A DNA stretch of 64,000 nucleotides. Origin: Boesenbergia rotunda. Lineage: Eukaryota > Streptophyta > Magnoliopsida > Zingiberales > Zingiberaceae. The position numbers and the translations under genes were made by a program. This document shows, one piece after another, positions 1 to 10,702 of the stretch. Location: NCBI GenBank assembly GCA_024364735.1, contig JAGFNQ010004021.1, forward strand, positions 1 through 64,000, in the 5' to 3' direction. Every line of letters starts with the position of its first letter. The first letter of the stretch is position 1. Under the pieces are notes generated by a model. That model was not told the DNA's origin, ran no database searches, and worked only from the letters and a program-made list of their open reading frames with translations.

Positions 1-3
1 CGC

Positions 4-153
4 CTTGAGTTAGCTTTGGCTAAATCGCCCAAGACTTAGTATGATCGGTAGGTACCAATTACCAATTACATCTCTATGCAACTCTTGTTTATAGGATCAA
101 GAATTAACATTTATGAATAATCTTGAGTTAGCTTTGGCTAAATCGCCCAAGAC
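4..153 (-). repeat. Paired 32-bp direct repeat in copia C2 leader
   Basis: On the minus strand the unit begins gtcttgggcgatttagccaa and ends ctaactcaag. Copies lie at 4-35 and 122-153, 118 bases apart. The related element C1 has the same pair at 14270-14300 and 14387-14417, 117 bases apart, so both the unit and its spacing are kept in two diverged elements. The core ttgg(n8)gccaa can form a small stem. Confidence 0.8.
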
Positions 154-1400
154 TATTGATAAATGCGATCTTGTCCTACCTTTCCAACTATTGGAATATG
201 CCTATAGTTAGGCTCGATCCAATTGAGCTAACTAGTTACTCAATCTAATTGAGCTCAATCTAACCCAAGCGTGATAGGCGGGACCAAGGTTGTCCCTCCG
301 CATCCCACCAAGATTAAATGCATTGCTCTGCTTTGGCAGATTCAACAATCGCATATGATCATGGTAGTGATGGGTATCAAGGCTCGTTAGGCATATACGA
401 GTTGATTTCGATTTAGATCTAATCTAATCGATGATGTGCATCGTATCAAGGCATTTATTAAATCTAATTTAACCTAAATGTGACTAGGTGCACATCAAAA
501 TGTGGTTCCCACATTACATGTGCATCACATACACTCATGTATATTCTATTCTATACTAACATGCATCACATACATATAAGCAAAAATAAAATATACAAGA
601 AAATTAAGTGTGATTAGTCATGGCCCTACTAAGATCTTCTCAAGCCAATGAGAAGATCTTTTGGTCAACCTAGGGTCTAGGCAGCAGCTTCTCCAAGCTC
701 CTCCTTCCAGAACCCTATGTGTTGTCGGCTTGCTTCCCATGAGTCCGTCTTCTCCAGAATGCCTTCATCATTAATTTTTACATTACAAAATTATACTCGA
801 GTTACATTCGAGTCTTAAACTAATTTTAACAGAAATAATAAAAAAAAAAACCGACACGCAGGTCGCAATCACAATACAACACCCACAACACAAATAATGG
901 CACGCAGGCCGTAATATGAATTACACACATATTTTAATCTAATTAAAATAGGGGTTTTGGCCATGATTCATCACACTACTGTACATAATTCAAAATTATG
1001 TAATTTTAAGATTTTATATAATTTTTCTACTGATTTTTAGAATTTTTCCGAGTCACAACTCCGCGGCGGTCCCGGTAAGCGGGTTTCGGGCGTAATCGCG
1101 AGACCAAGCCCCTTGCGGGTAGGGCAGCGCCCCTACTCGTGAAATAACCTTCACGAGTGTCTTCTTGCGATTATACAATGCCTTAACCCGCTGTCCCAAA
1201 AACCATTTGGGCGAAACTTGCCGTTTCGGAGAAGTTTTTCTCGGTGGCAAGTCTACAAGTGCTTCGCACTCGTCGCTTTGCCTCTACGAGAAAAATTACT
1301 CAAAAATCCTAAAATTTAGAAAAATCACAGAAGCATAATTTATCTAAATTTTGTATCTAATACAAAAAAAATAAAAACAAAACGAGCACAAGCTTCGCTC

Positions 1401-1416
1401 GTGGCTCTGATACCAC
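1401..1416 (-). other. Primer binding site of copia C2
   Basis: Read on the minus strand this is gtggtatcagagccac, starting immediately after the LTR end ...cccaaca. The tggtatcagagc core is complementary to the 3' end of plant initiator-Met tRNA, the usual minus-strand primer of Ty1/copia elements. It fixes C2's orientation and the inner boundary of its 5' LTR. Confidence 0.9.
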
Positions 1417-1834
1417 TGTTGGGTTTTTCGGGCCACGAAAACCGCTTTTTCGCGTCGCGGAACCCCGAAAGCCCCAATAGCAAGGATCCGAGCGAAGAAA
1501 GCCATTTCAAAAAATTACGAGTGCTCGTTTACATGCTTCAAAACCCGATCTACTCCTAGATCTAAAGAGGGATAAACATTTTACCTTTGATGCGTGCCCC
1601 GTTTAATCCCGTTCGCTCCCTTTTGGATGTCGAATCTCTAGGACGTCAAGTGCCGTCCCTCTAGAAGTATCCACGCGAACAAAAGTAGATGGATGAAATC
1701 CTTTAGGTGTGCTAGCACCTTGTAGGATTCGGCCAGAGGAGAAGAGGAAGAAGAACTCCAACAATTGGAGAGGAAGAGAGAAGACACCCTTAGAGGAAAA
1801 ATAAACAAAAACCCTTTTTGTTCTCCCATGGTGG

Positions 1835-1874
1835 CCGGCCACTTAATGGCCATTAATGGCCATTAAGTGGCCGG
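1835..1874. repeat. Perfect 40-bp palindrome
   Basis: The left arm is ccggccacttaatggccatt and the right arm is its exact reverse complement with no spacer. Shorter partial copies of the same words (ggccatta, gtggcc) follow to about 1905. The homologous LTR has a longer version at 20497-20544 with a 4-base spacer. Confidence 0.95.
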
Positions 1875-1997
1875 TCATAATGGCCACTAATGGCCATTAG
1901 GTGGCCTTCCTTAATCCCCTTTCAATTTGAATTCAAATTCAAATGGGGGGGAAACCAAGCCAAGTCATCACTTGGTCAAGTCAAGGTGAGGTGGCCT

Positions 1998-2340
1998 TTG
2001 GTCAAGTCAAACTTACCTTTTATGGAATTTCCATATTTAGTCAAGTCAAACTTGACTCCATTTCTTCTCCCATGTCAAGTCTAACTTGAAGTGGAACCAA
2101 GTCAAGTCAAACTTGATTTGGATTTGGGTCAAGTCAAACTTGCCTTTTATGGACTTTCCATATTTAGTCAAGTCAAACTTGACTCCATTTCTTCTCCCAT
2201 GTCAAGTCTAACTTGAAGTGGAACCAAGTCAAGTCAAACTTGATTTGGGTTTGGGTCAAGTCAAACTTGCCTTTTATGGACTTTCCATATTTAGCCAAGT
2301 CAAACTTGACTTCATTTTTCTCCATCTATTTGTTCTTTGC
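1998..2340 (-). repeat. 127-bp tandem repeat with CAAGTcaaACTTG hairpins
   Basis: The landmark ccttttatgg recurs at 2016, 2143 and 2270, an exact 127-base period, for about 2.7 copies. Each unit holds several copies of caagtcaaacttg, a 5-bp inverted repeat around a 3-base loop. ORFs on either strand here are by-products of the repeat. Confidence 0.9.
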
Positions 2341-3321
2341 GTGTGACCCTATAGGTTCTTGTAACGTTGGCAATGCTTCTAACCTCTTAGAAACATAAGC
2401 AATGAGCGGTATCTAGCAACACATCATTGCTACCCAAGTTACAAGAATGTTGAGATCCAACATCACCAATGTGACTAATAATTGTGACCATCACAATATT
2501 TGACAATGTCCTTCTATCCTTGATATCTAGATTGATCTTTCATGAGGCATAGACCGTGTCATCCTCCAATCAATCTATGTGTCTTGAACTCCAAGTAGAC
2601 TCACTATAATCAAATAAGCTCAATATCTCATATTGCCTTATTTGGGCATGGCCATGCACTTAGTGATCTCACTCTATCAAGACTATGATATCTCTCCCGT
2701 CATATAGGAGGGATAGATCCATCTACATCACTCACATCCCTCCGCATAATTTGTTACATACCCAGTAATCGCCTTTATAGTCCACCCAATTACGGGTGAC
2801 GTTTGACGAAACCAAAGTACATAACTCCTTATGTAGGGAACTATGGTGACTTCAGGTCTAAGGACTAATAGTCATACTAATAGTCACATGAGAAAGTATA
2901 TGACACTCATATAACGATCCATGATACTTTCTCATGGCGGGCCATTCAGTATACATTCTCTAATGTATATCCATGTGTCAACTTGATATCTCATATCCAT
3001 GACTTGTGAGATCAAGTCATCATGTTGACCTACATGCTAGTCTCTATGCATTAACATTGTCCTTGAATGTTAATACTTGACTAGGAATAATTAAGAGTAG
3101 TGTTCTCTATATCATCTCACTATCGATTCAACTAATCGATTGATATAGATAAGAACCTTCTACTCAAGGACGTTATTATACTAAGTTATTTGGCACCAAT
3201 ACACATAAGTACAATAACCATAAGAAATGCCTTTATATATAAGAAATATATATACAAGAATATGATACAATGAGTCCAAAAAGTAATCATCATATGATTG
3301 GCTCTAGGGCTCTCACTAACA

Positions 3322-5194
3322 ATAGCTTCTTCGAACCGTTGACTTTGCCATAGGACCTTGACTAAGGGCACTTCCTTACTCCTCAGCTTCTTGATTTCCC
3401 TGTCCAAAAATTTGGATGGGTCTGCTCTCATAGCTTAGGTCCTCTTGCACTTGCACCGTCTGTGGCTCGATCACTTGGTCAATATTTGGGATACACTTTT
3501 TCAGCAGGGACACATGGAATACGTTATGGATAGCTGACATCTCTGGAGGCAGCTCCAGCTCATATGCCACCTTACTGACTCTTTTCAGAATCAGGTACGG
3601 CCCCACATAGCGCGGACTTAATTTTCCTTTCTTCCCAAATCTGGTCACTCCCTTCATAGTAGCCACTTTGAGAAATACCCAATCTCCAACATTAAATTCC
3701 AGTGGTCTACGCCGGACATCGGCATAACTCTTCTGCCGGCTCTGTGTGGCCTCTATCCGTTGTCGAATATTCTGTATAGCCCGGGTGGCGCTATCGATAA
3801 CCTCCGTTGTGAGCCCCATTTCCTTCTTTTCACCACCCTCGTACCAACAGATCGGAGACCTACATCTCCTCCCATACAAGGCTTCATAAGGTACCATTCC
3901 GATAGTAGCTTGGTAACTATTATTGTAAGCGAATTCCGCCAAGCATAGATATCGACACCAACTTCCCTTGAAATCCAGGGCACAAGCTCTCAGCATATCT
4001 TCCAATATTTGATTCACCCGTTCAGTTTGCCCGTCCGTCTGAGGGTGAAAGGCGGTGCTAAATCGCAATTTAATGCCGAGAGACTTCTGAACGCATTCCC
4101 AAAAATGCGAAGTAAAGCGACCATCCCTATCTGAGATGATGGTCTTGGGAACTCCCTGAAGCCTAATTACTTCCTTTACATATAATTGAGCCAGTTGCTC
4201 AATCGTGTAAGTCATCTTGATCGCTAAGAAGTGAGCAGACTTTGTCAGCCTGTCCACAATCACCCAAATTGCATCATATCCATTTGTAGTCCTGGGAAGC
4301 CCTGAAATGAAATCCATAGAGATGTCTTCCCATTTCCACTCCGGAATCGGGAGTGGCTGCAGAACTCCCCCGGGTCGCTGATGTTCTGCTTTCACTTGCT
4401 GGCAGGTCATGCAAGTACTAACATACTGAGCCACATCCCTCTTCATACCGGACCACCAGAACCTCTCCTTCAGATCTTGATACATCTTGGTGGATCCTGG
4501 ATGCATTGAATAAGGGGTTTCGTGAGCTTCCGTCAATATTTTTCTTCGAAGCTCCGAGTCATTAGGGATACATGGACGACCCCTAAGGTATAATACCCCC
4601 CCCCCTTTGGCGATATGAAAACCCTCGCCCTTTCCTTCTAGGATCTCCTGTTTTATTTTCTGGAGACCCAGATCCCCATCTTGTTTTTCCACTATGTCCC
4701 CAAACAGCATGGGTGATATTGTCATGGTGGAAAGTCGTCCGGAAATGACCTCGACCCCAAAATTTACAATTTCTTCTTTGAGTGGTCGGGGTAATATGGC
4801 TATGGACATCAGGGTGGCACTTGACTTCCGACTGAGTGCATCGGCCACCTTGTTTGCCTTCCCTGGATGGTAGAAGATCTCGCAGTCATAGTCTTTTACC
4901 AGCTCAAGCCATCGGCGTTGCCTCATATTCAGGTCCTTCTGAGTGAAGAAATATCGCAGACTCTGATGGTATGTATAAATTCTACACTGCGCTCCGTACA
5001 GATAATGCCTCCATATCTTAAGAGCGAAGACCACCGCGGCCAGTTCCAGATCCTGAGTGTTGTAGTTCTGCTCATGTTCCTTGAGTTGCCTAGGGGCATA
5101 AGCAATGACCTTACCACTCTGCCTAAGTACAGCTCCAAGTCCTAGCTTGGAGGCATCGCTGTATATATCGAAGTTCTGATTATCTCTTTGACAT
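3322..5194 (-). pseudogene. pol: Gypsy chromovirus (Tekay/Del-like) pol: RNase H, integrase, truncated chromodomain
   Basis: Minus-strand 3' half of a Ty3/gypsy polyprotein. It opens near 5190 inside RNase H (IYSDASKLGLGAVL, then EHEQNYNTQDLELAAVVFAL); gag, protease and reverse transcriptase are missing. Integrase follows: zinc-binding H..H..C..C (HETPYSMHPG ... CMTCQQVK), then catalytic D of SMDFISG, D of IISDRDGRF and E of QTERVNQILED. The GPY/F module (RYVGPYLILKRV) and the NVFHVSLLKK stretch are intact. A frameshift near 3430 separates these from the chromodomain start (LVKVLWQSQRFEEA), which is cut at 3322 by the LTR of C2. The 552-codon stretch from 5034 to 3376 is open, so decay is moderate. 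A chromodomain after GPY/F marks a plant chromovirus; Tekay/Del is my best guess from the sequence style. Confidence 0.9.
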
Positions 5195-5514
5195 ATAATT
5201 GGCTAATGTCATTATTAACTCCATGATATAATTATATTCCTATATCATAGTTATATATTTATTTTAATTATGGGTAAACCTAATAATAGTATGCTTCCGA
5301 ATAATAGTATGCCTATATCATTTTCATTCTTAAACATAAACGTAACATACTTAACATGGCATCATTCATATCATGAACCTAACATATCATAGCATCATTT
5401 TTATCGTGATCATAACCCTATCATTCTTATCATGACATCATTCATATCCTGAACATAAACTTATCATACTTATCATGGCAACACATAAACATGTACTTGA
5501 AGTTAAAGGCTCAA

Positions 5515-6262
5515 CCCTAACCCTTGGGTCCTTGAGGTTGGCCGAAACATATGGGGTCTCTAGGGTAATCCAAAAATTCCCAGAAATTATACTTAACCTC
5601 CACACATCATAAGGGAACATTAAATAATATTATCAAGATTTTTGGAAAAATTATAGACCTTTAAATCATGGTGGCCGAAACCCTTAAACTTAGGGTTCTT
5701 AGTTTTGTTTCTTTCATGTTGGCCGAAACCCTAGAGTGTCCTAGGGTACTCCAAAAATTCCCAAAAATTATACTTAACCTCTACACATCATAAGGGAACA
5801 TTAAATAACATTATCATGATTTTTAGCATAATTATAGACCTGTAAATCATGGTGTCCGAAACCCTTAAACTTAAGGTTCTTAGTTTTGTTTCTTTCATGT
5901 TGGCCGAAACCCTAGGGTGTCCTAGGGTGCTCCAAAAATTCCCAAAAATTGTACTTAACCTCTACACATCATAAGGGAACATTAAATAACATTATCATGA
6001 TTTTTAGAATAATTGTAGACCTGTAAAACATGGTGGCCGAAACCCTTAAACTTAAGGTTCTTAGTTTTGTTTCTTTCATGTTGGCCGAAACCCTAGGGTG
6101 TCCTAGGGTGCTCCAAAAATTCCCAAAAATTGTAATTAACCTCTACACATCATAAGGGAACATTAAATAACATTATCATGATTTTTATCATAATTATAGA
6201 CCTGTAAAACATGGTGGCCGAAACCCTTAAGCATGAGGGTCTTGGTTTTCTTTCCTTTCAAC
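5515..6262 (-). repeat. 181-bp tandem repeat, about four copies
   Basis: The landmark ttcttagttttgtttctttc begins at 5696, 5877 and 6058, exactly 181 bases apart, with a diverged partial copy at each end. Each unit carries ggccgaaaccct twice and a cattatcatgatttttag stretch. No ORF persists across copies. Confidence 0.9.
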
Positions 6263-6680
6263 ATCAAATTCGAAAACTAACCATTGTATCATGCTAAAAA
6301 TCATGGAAATCATAGGGAACTATTATACCACAGGTGAGGGAGTCTTACCTTGGGATTTCTTGATTTTTAGACCTTAAAAGTGAAAGAACTTGTAGAACTC
6401 TTGACCCTTGATCCCTCCTTGCCCTTGTACTCTTGTGAAGACTTTAGATCTAGGAGATGGAACCTTGGTGGAAACTTTTGCATGGGGAAAACCTCTTCTT
6501 GGTGCTCGGCAAGAATGAGGGGAGGAAGGGGTTCGAATATGCAAGTAATGGGGAGAAGAGGTAACTCCCAAAACCCCCCTTTAATAGCCCATTAAGAAGG
6601 TAAATGAAGAGTCTCTCCATGATCCTTCATCTTCTTCTATGCTTTAACCAATATCCACTTCATTTCCTCATAGAAATCCC

Positions 6681-6751
6681 TTGCTAGGTGAGTTGGTTAA
6701 GACTTACATGGTTGTAAAGAGGTCCAAGGTTCAATCCTTGGCTTATGCACC
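6681..6751 (+). other. tRNA-like stretch with A-box and B-box matches
   Basis: taggtgagttgg at 6685-6696 resembles the tRNA A box and ggttcaatcc at 6728-6737 matches the B box consensus (ggttcgantcc), with ordinary spacing. ccaagg(ttcaat)ccttgg folds as a T-arm-like hairpin with a 6-base loop, and ttaca(tggt)tgtaa could stand for the anticodon arm. The acceptor arms do not pair and the loops have the wrong size, so this is not a working tRNA. A T/A-rich tract follows (6752-6800). It could be a tRNA-derived SINE head or a tRNA relic carried in the gypsy LTR. Confidence 0.35.
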
Positions 6752-7087
6752 TTTATTTTTATTTTATTTTTATTTCATTTATTTTATTATTTTTATTTTC
6801 TAAATTCCGAAAATCCCCCTAAAATCACCCATAATTATGCCAATATTCCTAAATAAAATTCTTTTATATTTATATTAATTTTACCTAATTTATATTAATT
6901 TTACCTAATTAATACCCATTTTGGAGCTCATTTAAAGCTCATTAGTACCTAGTTTTTCTCAATTTAAATGAGAAAATATGGATTTCTAGGCCCAATTTTA
7001 CATAATTATTTCTGGGCCCCTCGGAAAATTATCTAGACATGCTTAATATTTTAAGAAAATATTAAGAGAATTTTTTGGGTCGTTACA

Positions 7088-9056
7088 ATTTCTGAGGCAT
7101 TGGCTGGATCATAGCTGAGACATTCTTTCCCGTACTTACCAACTCTGTCCCTTTCAGCTTCTTCTTGTGAGTGCGCAGATCCTTTAGAAACCTAGCATAC
7201 TTGGGAATGTGTCTGATCACTCTAAGCAATGGGATGTTCACCTCTACTTTGCTAAAGATGTCAATCAGCTCCTGAAGCTCCTGTGTCTTGTCTGAATCAG
7301 CATTTTTCCTTGGACCAACTACCCTCTGAGGGAAAGGTAACTGAATGGGTGGCTCTGGCAGTGGAAGTGACTCTAGCTCTACTCCCGCATGAGACCTCGA
7401 AAGATCAACCTCTGGCACTGTAGGAATCTGTGGGGTAGAAGACTCCTGTGTAACCCATCCACTCGTGAGTGTGATAGCACTAACATTCCTCCTAGGGTTT
7501 GGAATAGACTGAGAAGGTAGCTGACTGGATCCTTGAGCTTGCATCTGACTGATGGTGGTAGATAATTGTCCAATTTTCCACTCCATGTTCAGAATGGAAG
7601 CATCATTCCTACTCTGATATTGTTGAAGTTGAGTGTTGAATTACTGAAAATTTCTATCATTTTACTGCTGAAACTAAGCGCCAAGCTGAGAACTATGTTG
7701 AGTGCTCAACTGCTGAAAATTCCTCTCTTGATACTGCTGTAAATGAGTGAGGAGTGGCTCCAGAGTGAGTGGAAGTTCTGGTTTTTGTTGCTGAACCGGT
7801 GGAACTCTTGGTGGAGATGGACTACTATAAAATCTTGGCGGTCTCGAGACTGCAGGTGGCGCAACAGGAAGTGGTGGCTGATAAGGCTGCTGCAGGTGTG
7901 ATGTGTTCCCATACCTCAGATTAGGATGATCTCTCCAACCTGGATTGTATGTGCTGGACATGGGATCATAAGACTACTTGTATCCATAAGGTTGAGATTG
8001 GAAAGGTTGAGGCTTGGACTGAAAAGCATTTGCTGCCACCACTTGACTTGCAAGGTAAGATCCATCATCAACCTGCACCTGAGGGCATAAATCTGTAGGA
8101 TGAGAGGTGCTACTGCAGAGTCCACAAATCCTCATTGCTTGGGCTACTTGAGCTGAGGGCTGCTGAGCAGTCTGAAGGAGAGTCATCTGCCTAAGCAGAG
8201 AAGTCAAATCCTGAAGATTAACCTTCACCTTTTGAGCTTCCATGTTCTGTCCTGTGATCTCATGTACTCCTTTAGGCACCAACGGACGGCTCCCAAACTG
8301 TTGAGAATTTGCTGCCATGATAGAAATCAATTCTCTAGCTTCCTCAGGTGTCTTGTTCACTAAGGCCCCTCCACTAGCAGCGTCCACCATACTTCTGTCC
8401 ATGGGAAGAAGTCCCTCATAGAAGTATTGAATAAGTAACTGCTCACTGATCTGATAGTGGGGACAGTTAGAACAAAGTTTCTTGAATCGCTCCCAATATT
8501 CATACAGTGTCTCTCCAGAAATCTGCTGGATCCCACAGATACTCTTCCTAATGGCAGTAGTCCTTGAAGCTGGAAAGAATTTCTCCAAGAAAGCTTTCTT
8601 CATTTTGGCCCAAGAGGTAACTAAAGCATGTGGTAAGGTGTACCACCAGTCCTTTGTTCCATCCACAAGTGAAATTGGAAAAACTCTCAGGTTGATGTCT
8701 TCTTCAGCAATACCATGTGGCTTCATAGTGGAGCATACGGTGTGAAACTCCTGGAGATGTCTAGTGGGGTCCTCACCAGCTAAGCCATGAAACTTTGGGA
8801 GTAGATGAATGAGTCCGGAACGTAGCTCAAAATCAACCTCCAACTCAGGGTACTGAATGCACTGAAAGGCCAGCTCTGGTGCTGCAAGCTCCCTCATAGT
8901 TCTATTGTTCGCCATCTGGAATTCTGACAAAGGGTCGCTACTAGTAGACAGTCTAGAAATCTCTAACTGAGCTCTCCTCTGTGCGTGGAAGGTCCTTTCT
9001 ATCTCAGGATCAAAATAAGCTAAACTGGAGTAGGAAGACCTGGTCATGCACTGCAC
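7088..9056 (-). pseudogene. gag: Athila-type gypsy gag, truncated and interrupted
   Basis: Minus-strand gag from the ATG at 9056. The first 360 codons (to 7974) are open and include the motif ANNRTMRELAAPEL, a capsid core (KFHGLAGEDPTRHLQEF, DWWYTLP, FFPASRTTAIRKSI, GETLYEYWERFKKLC) and a zinc knuckle CGLCSSTSHPTDLC (C-X2-C-X4-H-X4-C). The same frame then has a stop near 7971, continues (STYNPGWRDHPNLRYG, typical of Athila), and meets three stops at 7670-7625, all at glutamine positions. The last open part (7586-7088) contains the motif KVEVNIPLLRVIRHIPKYAR that precedes protease in this clade. Gypsy H is inserted at 7087, so protease and pol are lost from the window. Confidence 0.9.
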
Positions 9057-9148
9057 ATCAAATGGAGAGAATTAGTGAGATGCAAGAATTAACCAGAAAA
9101 TTCAGAATTATTGCAAGACCTAAAAATAAACAAACATCATAAAAGGAT

Positions 9149-9166
9149 CCCCGACAACGGCGCTAA
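9149..9166 (-). other. Primer binding site of the Athila-like element
   Basis: On the minus strand tagcgccgttgtcgggga lies three bases inside the LTR end ...ggttatca. It is a slightly altered form of the Asp-tRNA site tggcgccgttgccgggga used by Athila-type elements. It agrees with the gag to its left and the LTR to its right. Confidence 0.75.
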
Positions 9167-9169
9167 AAT

Positions 9170-10702
9170 TGATAACCGTGTTTGTCGCGTTACGGTTTCA
9201 ATTAATTTTCTCGTTTCAAGCAATTATGTAGTAATAGTTGAACCGAATCGCCTCTCTCTAGGACCCAATATGATGCATGCACTTCTTCGATCTATGGGAA
9301 ATAGTAGATTGCAGAAAATTCAGAACTAACTAAACGAAACATGATTTCATGGGTTTCGAAGTCAATAAGCAATTGAAATTAGCTACTAACTTCTACCTAA
9401 TAGCTTTAACTATTTGGAATTGAAGTCTAAGCTAATCAAATGCAAAGGTCACACAAAGAACACTTATAAGCAGGACAATTCAGCAACAATTCATTCGAAA
9501 CTCCTTGCTAGAAAACAATCGACTCCATCATTAAGCAAATGTGCGACTCGAGAAATTTCAACAAGCATCTTGCATTTAAGTAATAAGAGTTGAAAACATG
9601 AGAAATTCCTACCAAAACAAGCTATAAAACTAGGAAACTAATCTGGGAACTTTGATATTAAGCTGGAAATGAAAGTTCTAAGCAGGAAATTAACAGAAAT
9701 TTAGAAATAAGTGAAAGGAAGTGGAAGATTTTGTTCTACAGCAGGTAAACTAGACAAAACAATGAAAGGAAAGCTGAAATTGGTGGCTCGGTGGAAGAAA
9801 CTCTGCTCCTAAGCATCCGATTGCTTCTTAGCCAGACTAGAGTAGGGAATAGGCTGTGAAGTCAAAGAAGAGGGCCTGTCCAAGCTGTTAATCACCTGAG
9901 AAACCGATCGAATAGTAGCTTCCTTCCTCTATCGCCTCTCCCCTGCGTTCTTCCTTGGATCAGATCGAGATGAGAGATCCCTCTCTTTGGCTGCCCTAAC
10001 CCCCGTTTTCTACTTCTCCTTTCCACCCTTGATTTCCTCTGATGAGTAGCTGAGATCATTTGTAAGGAAGCTCCATCAATCATCGTTGCCAGATTCAAGT
10101 GGAAGGTTGTGATGACCCACGCATCCGATCGCATCTGGACAGCTACTGATCGGACTGAATGGCTCTGGATCGGTCTGGATGCTCCCTGATCAGTCTGGTG
10201 ACCATTCAGGAACCACCCTGATCGGTCTGGGGACCGATCAGGATGTGATCAGTAGCAAAAATTCTGAGTTCTTTTGTGTCATCTGCTCCTGATCGGTTGC
10301 TGGACCGATCAGGCCTTCCCTGATCGGTCGCTGGACCGATCAAGCCTTCCCTGATCGGTCGCTGGACCGATCAGGCCTTCCCTGATCGGTCACTGGACCG
10401 ATCAGGCCTTCCCTGATTGGTCTGGTGACCAATCAGACCTTCCCTGATTGGTCTGGTGACCAATCAGGCTCCAATAGAATGACCATCTTCGCCCCGGATG
10501 TGCCCCATTTGATCCGATGATGCACAAGCTGTCCAAAAATTTAATAGAATGAAATATGAGTGTGAAAATGCAGAAAAATTAATTAACCAATGAAAATACA
10601 TCCTATTAATAATTATGCATCAATTCATAAGTAAATACACCCCAGAGCCCCAAATTTTCCCACTAATGGCACAAAATTTATCGATCAAATTGCTAATTAT
10701 CA
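9170..10702 (-). mobile_element. 5' LTR of the Athila-like element
   Basis: A 1533-bp LTR, minus strand, from tgataattagc (10702) to cacggttatca (9170), the usual TGATAA...TTATCA termini. It is inserted in the 5' LTR of copia D; by comparison with D's 3' LTR the break falls before gcagt (10703-10707), the likely target duplication, but the other end lies outside the window. Its 3' end (9170-9215) resembles the end of the solo LTR at 29756. A GATCGGTC hairpin array occupies 10145-10470. Confidence 0.85.
10145..10470. repeat. GATCGGTC/GACCGATC hairpin minisatellite (Athila-like LTR)
   Basis: At least seven units pair gatcggtc with gaccgatc across a short loop, separated by words such as aggccttccct. 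In the two units at 10415-10467 the pair is gattggtc / gaccaatc: both arms differ from the main form at matching positions. The arrays at 50201-50704 and 57124-57530 use the same words in different elements. Confidence 0.9.

Larger units (their letters stand above)
1..1416 (-). mobile_element. Copia element C2: 5' untranslated leader
   Basis: This is the internal leader of a minus-strand Ty1/copia element, running leftward from the primer site at 1401-1416 and off the window edge before gag. No convincing ORF lies in it. Two copies of a 32-base direct repeat sit at 4-35 and 122-153. The reverse complement of 480-780 is recognisably related to the leader of copia element C1 (13740-14020), for example the stretch around gaccaaaagatcttctcatt. 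The block 1037-1300 is GC-richer than the surroundings and holds a 65-codon minus ORF that I do not regard as a gene. Confidence 0.7.
1417..3321 (-). mobile_element. 5' LTR of copia element C2
   Basis: A 1905-bp LTR on the minus strand, beginning tgttagtgagagcccta at 3321 and ending cccaaca at 1417, next to the primer site. It is homologous to the LTR at 20083-21879 and, more distantly, to both LTRs of C1: the outer part (2350-3321) aligns with 11489-12440, sharing the segments around the five-base words of the U3 end and the phrase ggttctcgtgacgttggc-like anchor. Inside are a 127-bp tandem repeat (1998-2340) and a 40-bp perfect palindrome (1835-1874), neither present in C1. It is inserted in the chromodomain of gypsy element H. 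The matching 3' LTR is outside the window. Confidence 0.9.
5195..7087 (-). mobile_element. LTR and adjoining sequence of gypsy element H
   Basis: On the minus strand the segment starts tgtaacgacccaaaaaattc at 7087, a typical start for plant chromovirus LTRs, exactly where the Athila-type gag reading frame is broken. It runs leftward without coding capacity to about 5195, where RNase H coding begins abruptly. I find no primer site or clear LTR end, so the boundary between LTR and internal sequence is unknown and the interior (gag to reverse transcriptase) appears deleted. It contains a 181-bp tandem array and a tRNA-like stretch. Confidence 0.65.

Noticed and set aside
1053..1250. 65-codon basic ORF in the C2 leader
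   Set aside because: Short, in an untranslated leader, with no recognisable motif.
6685..6751. Functional tRNA gene
   Set aside because: Acceptor arms do not pair and the loops have the wrong length; kept only as a tRNA-like stretch.
10145..10470. CRISPR-like array
   Set aside because: Repeats are palindromic minisatellite units with short irregular spacers inside a plant LTR, with no cas genes.
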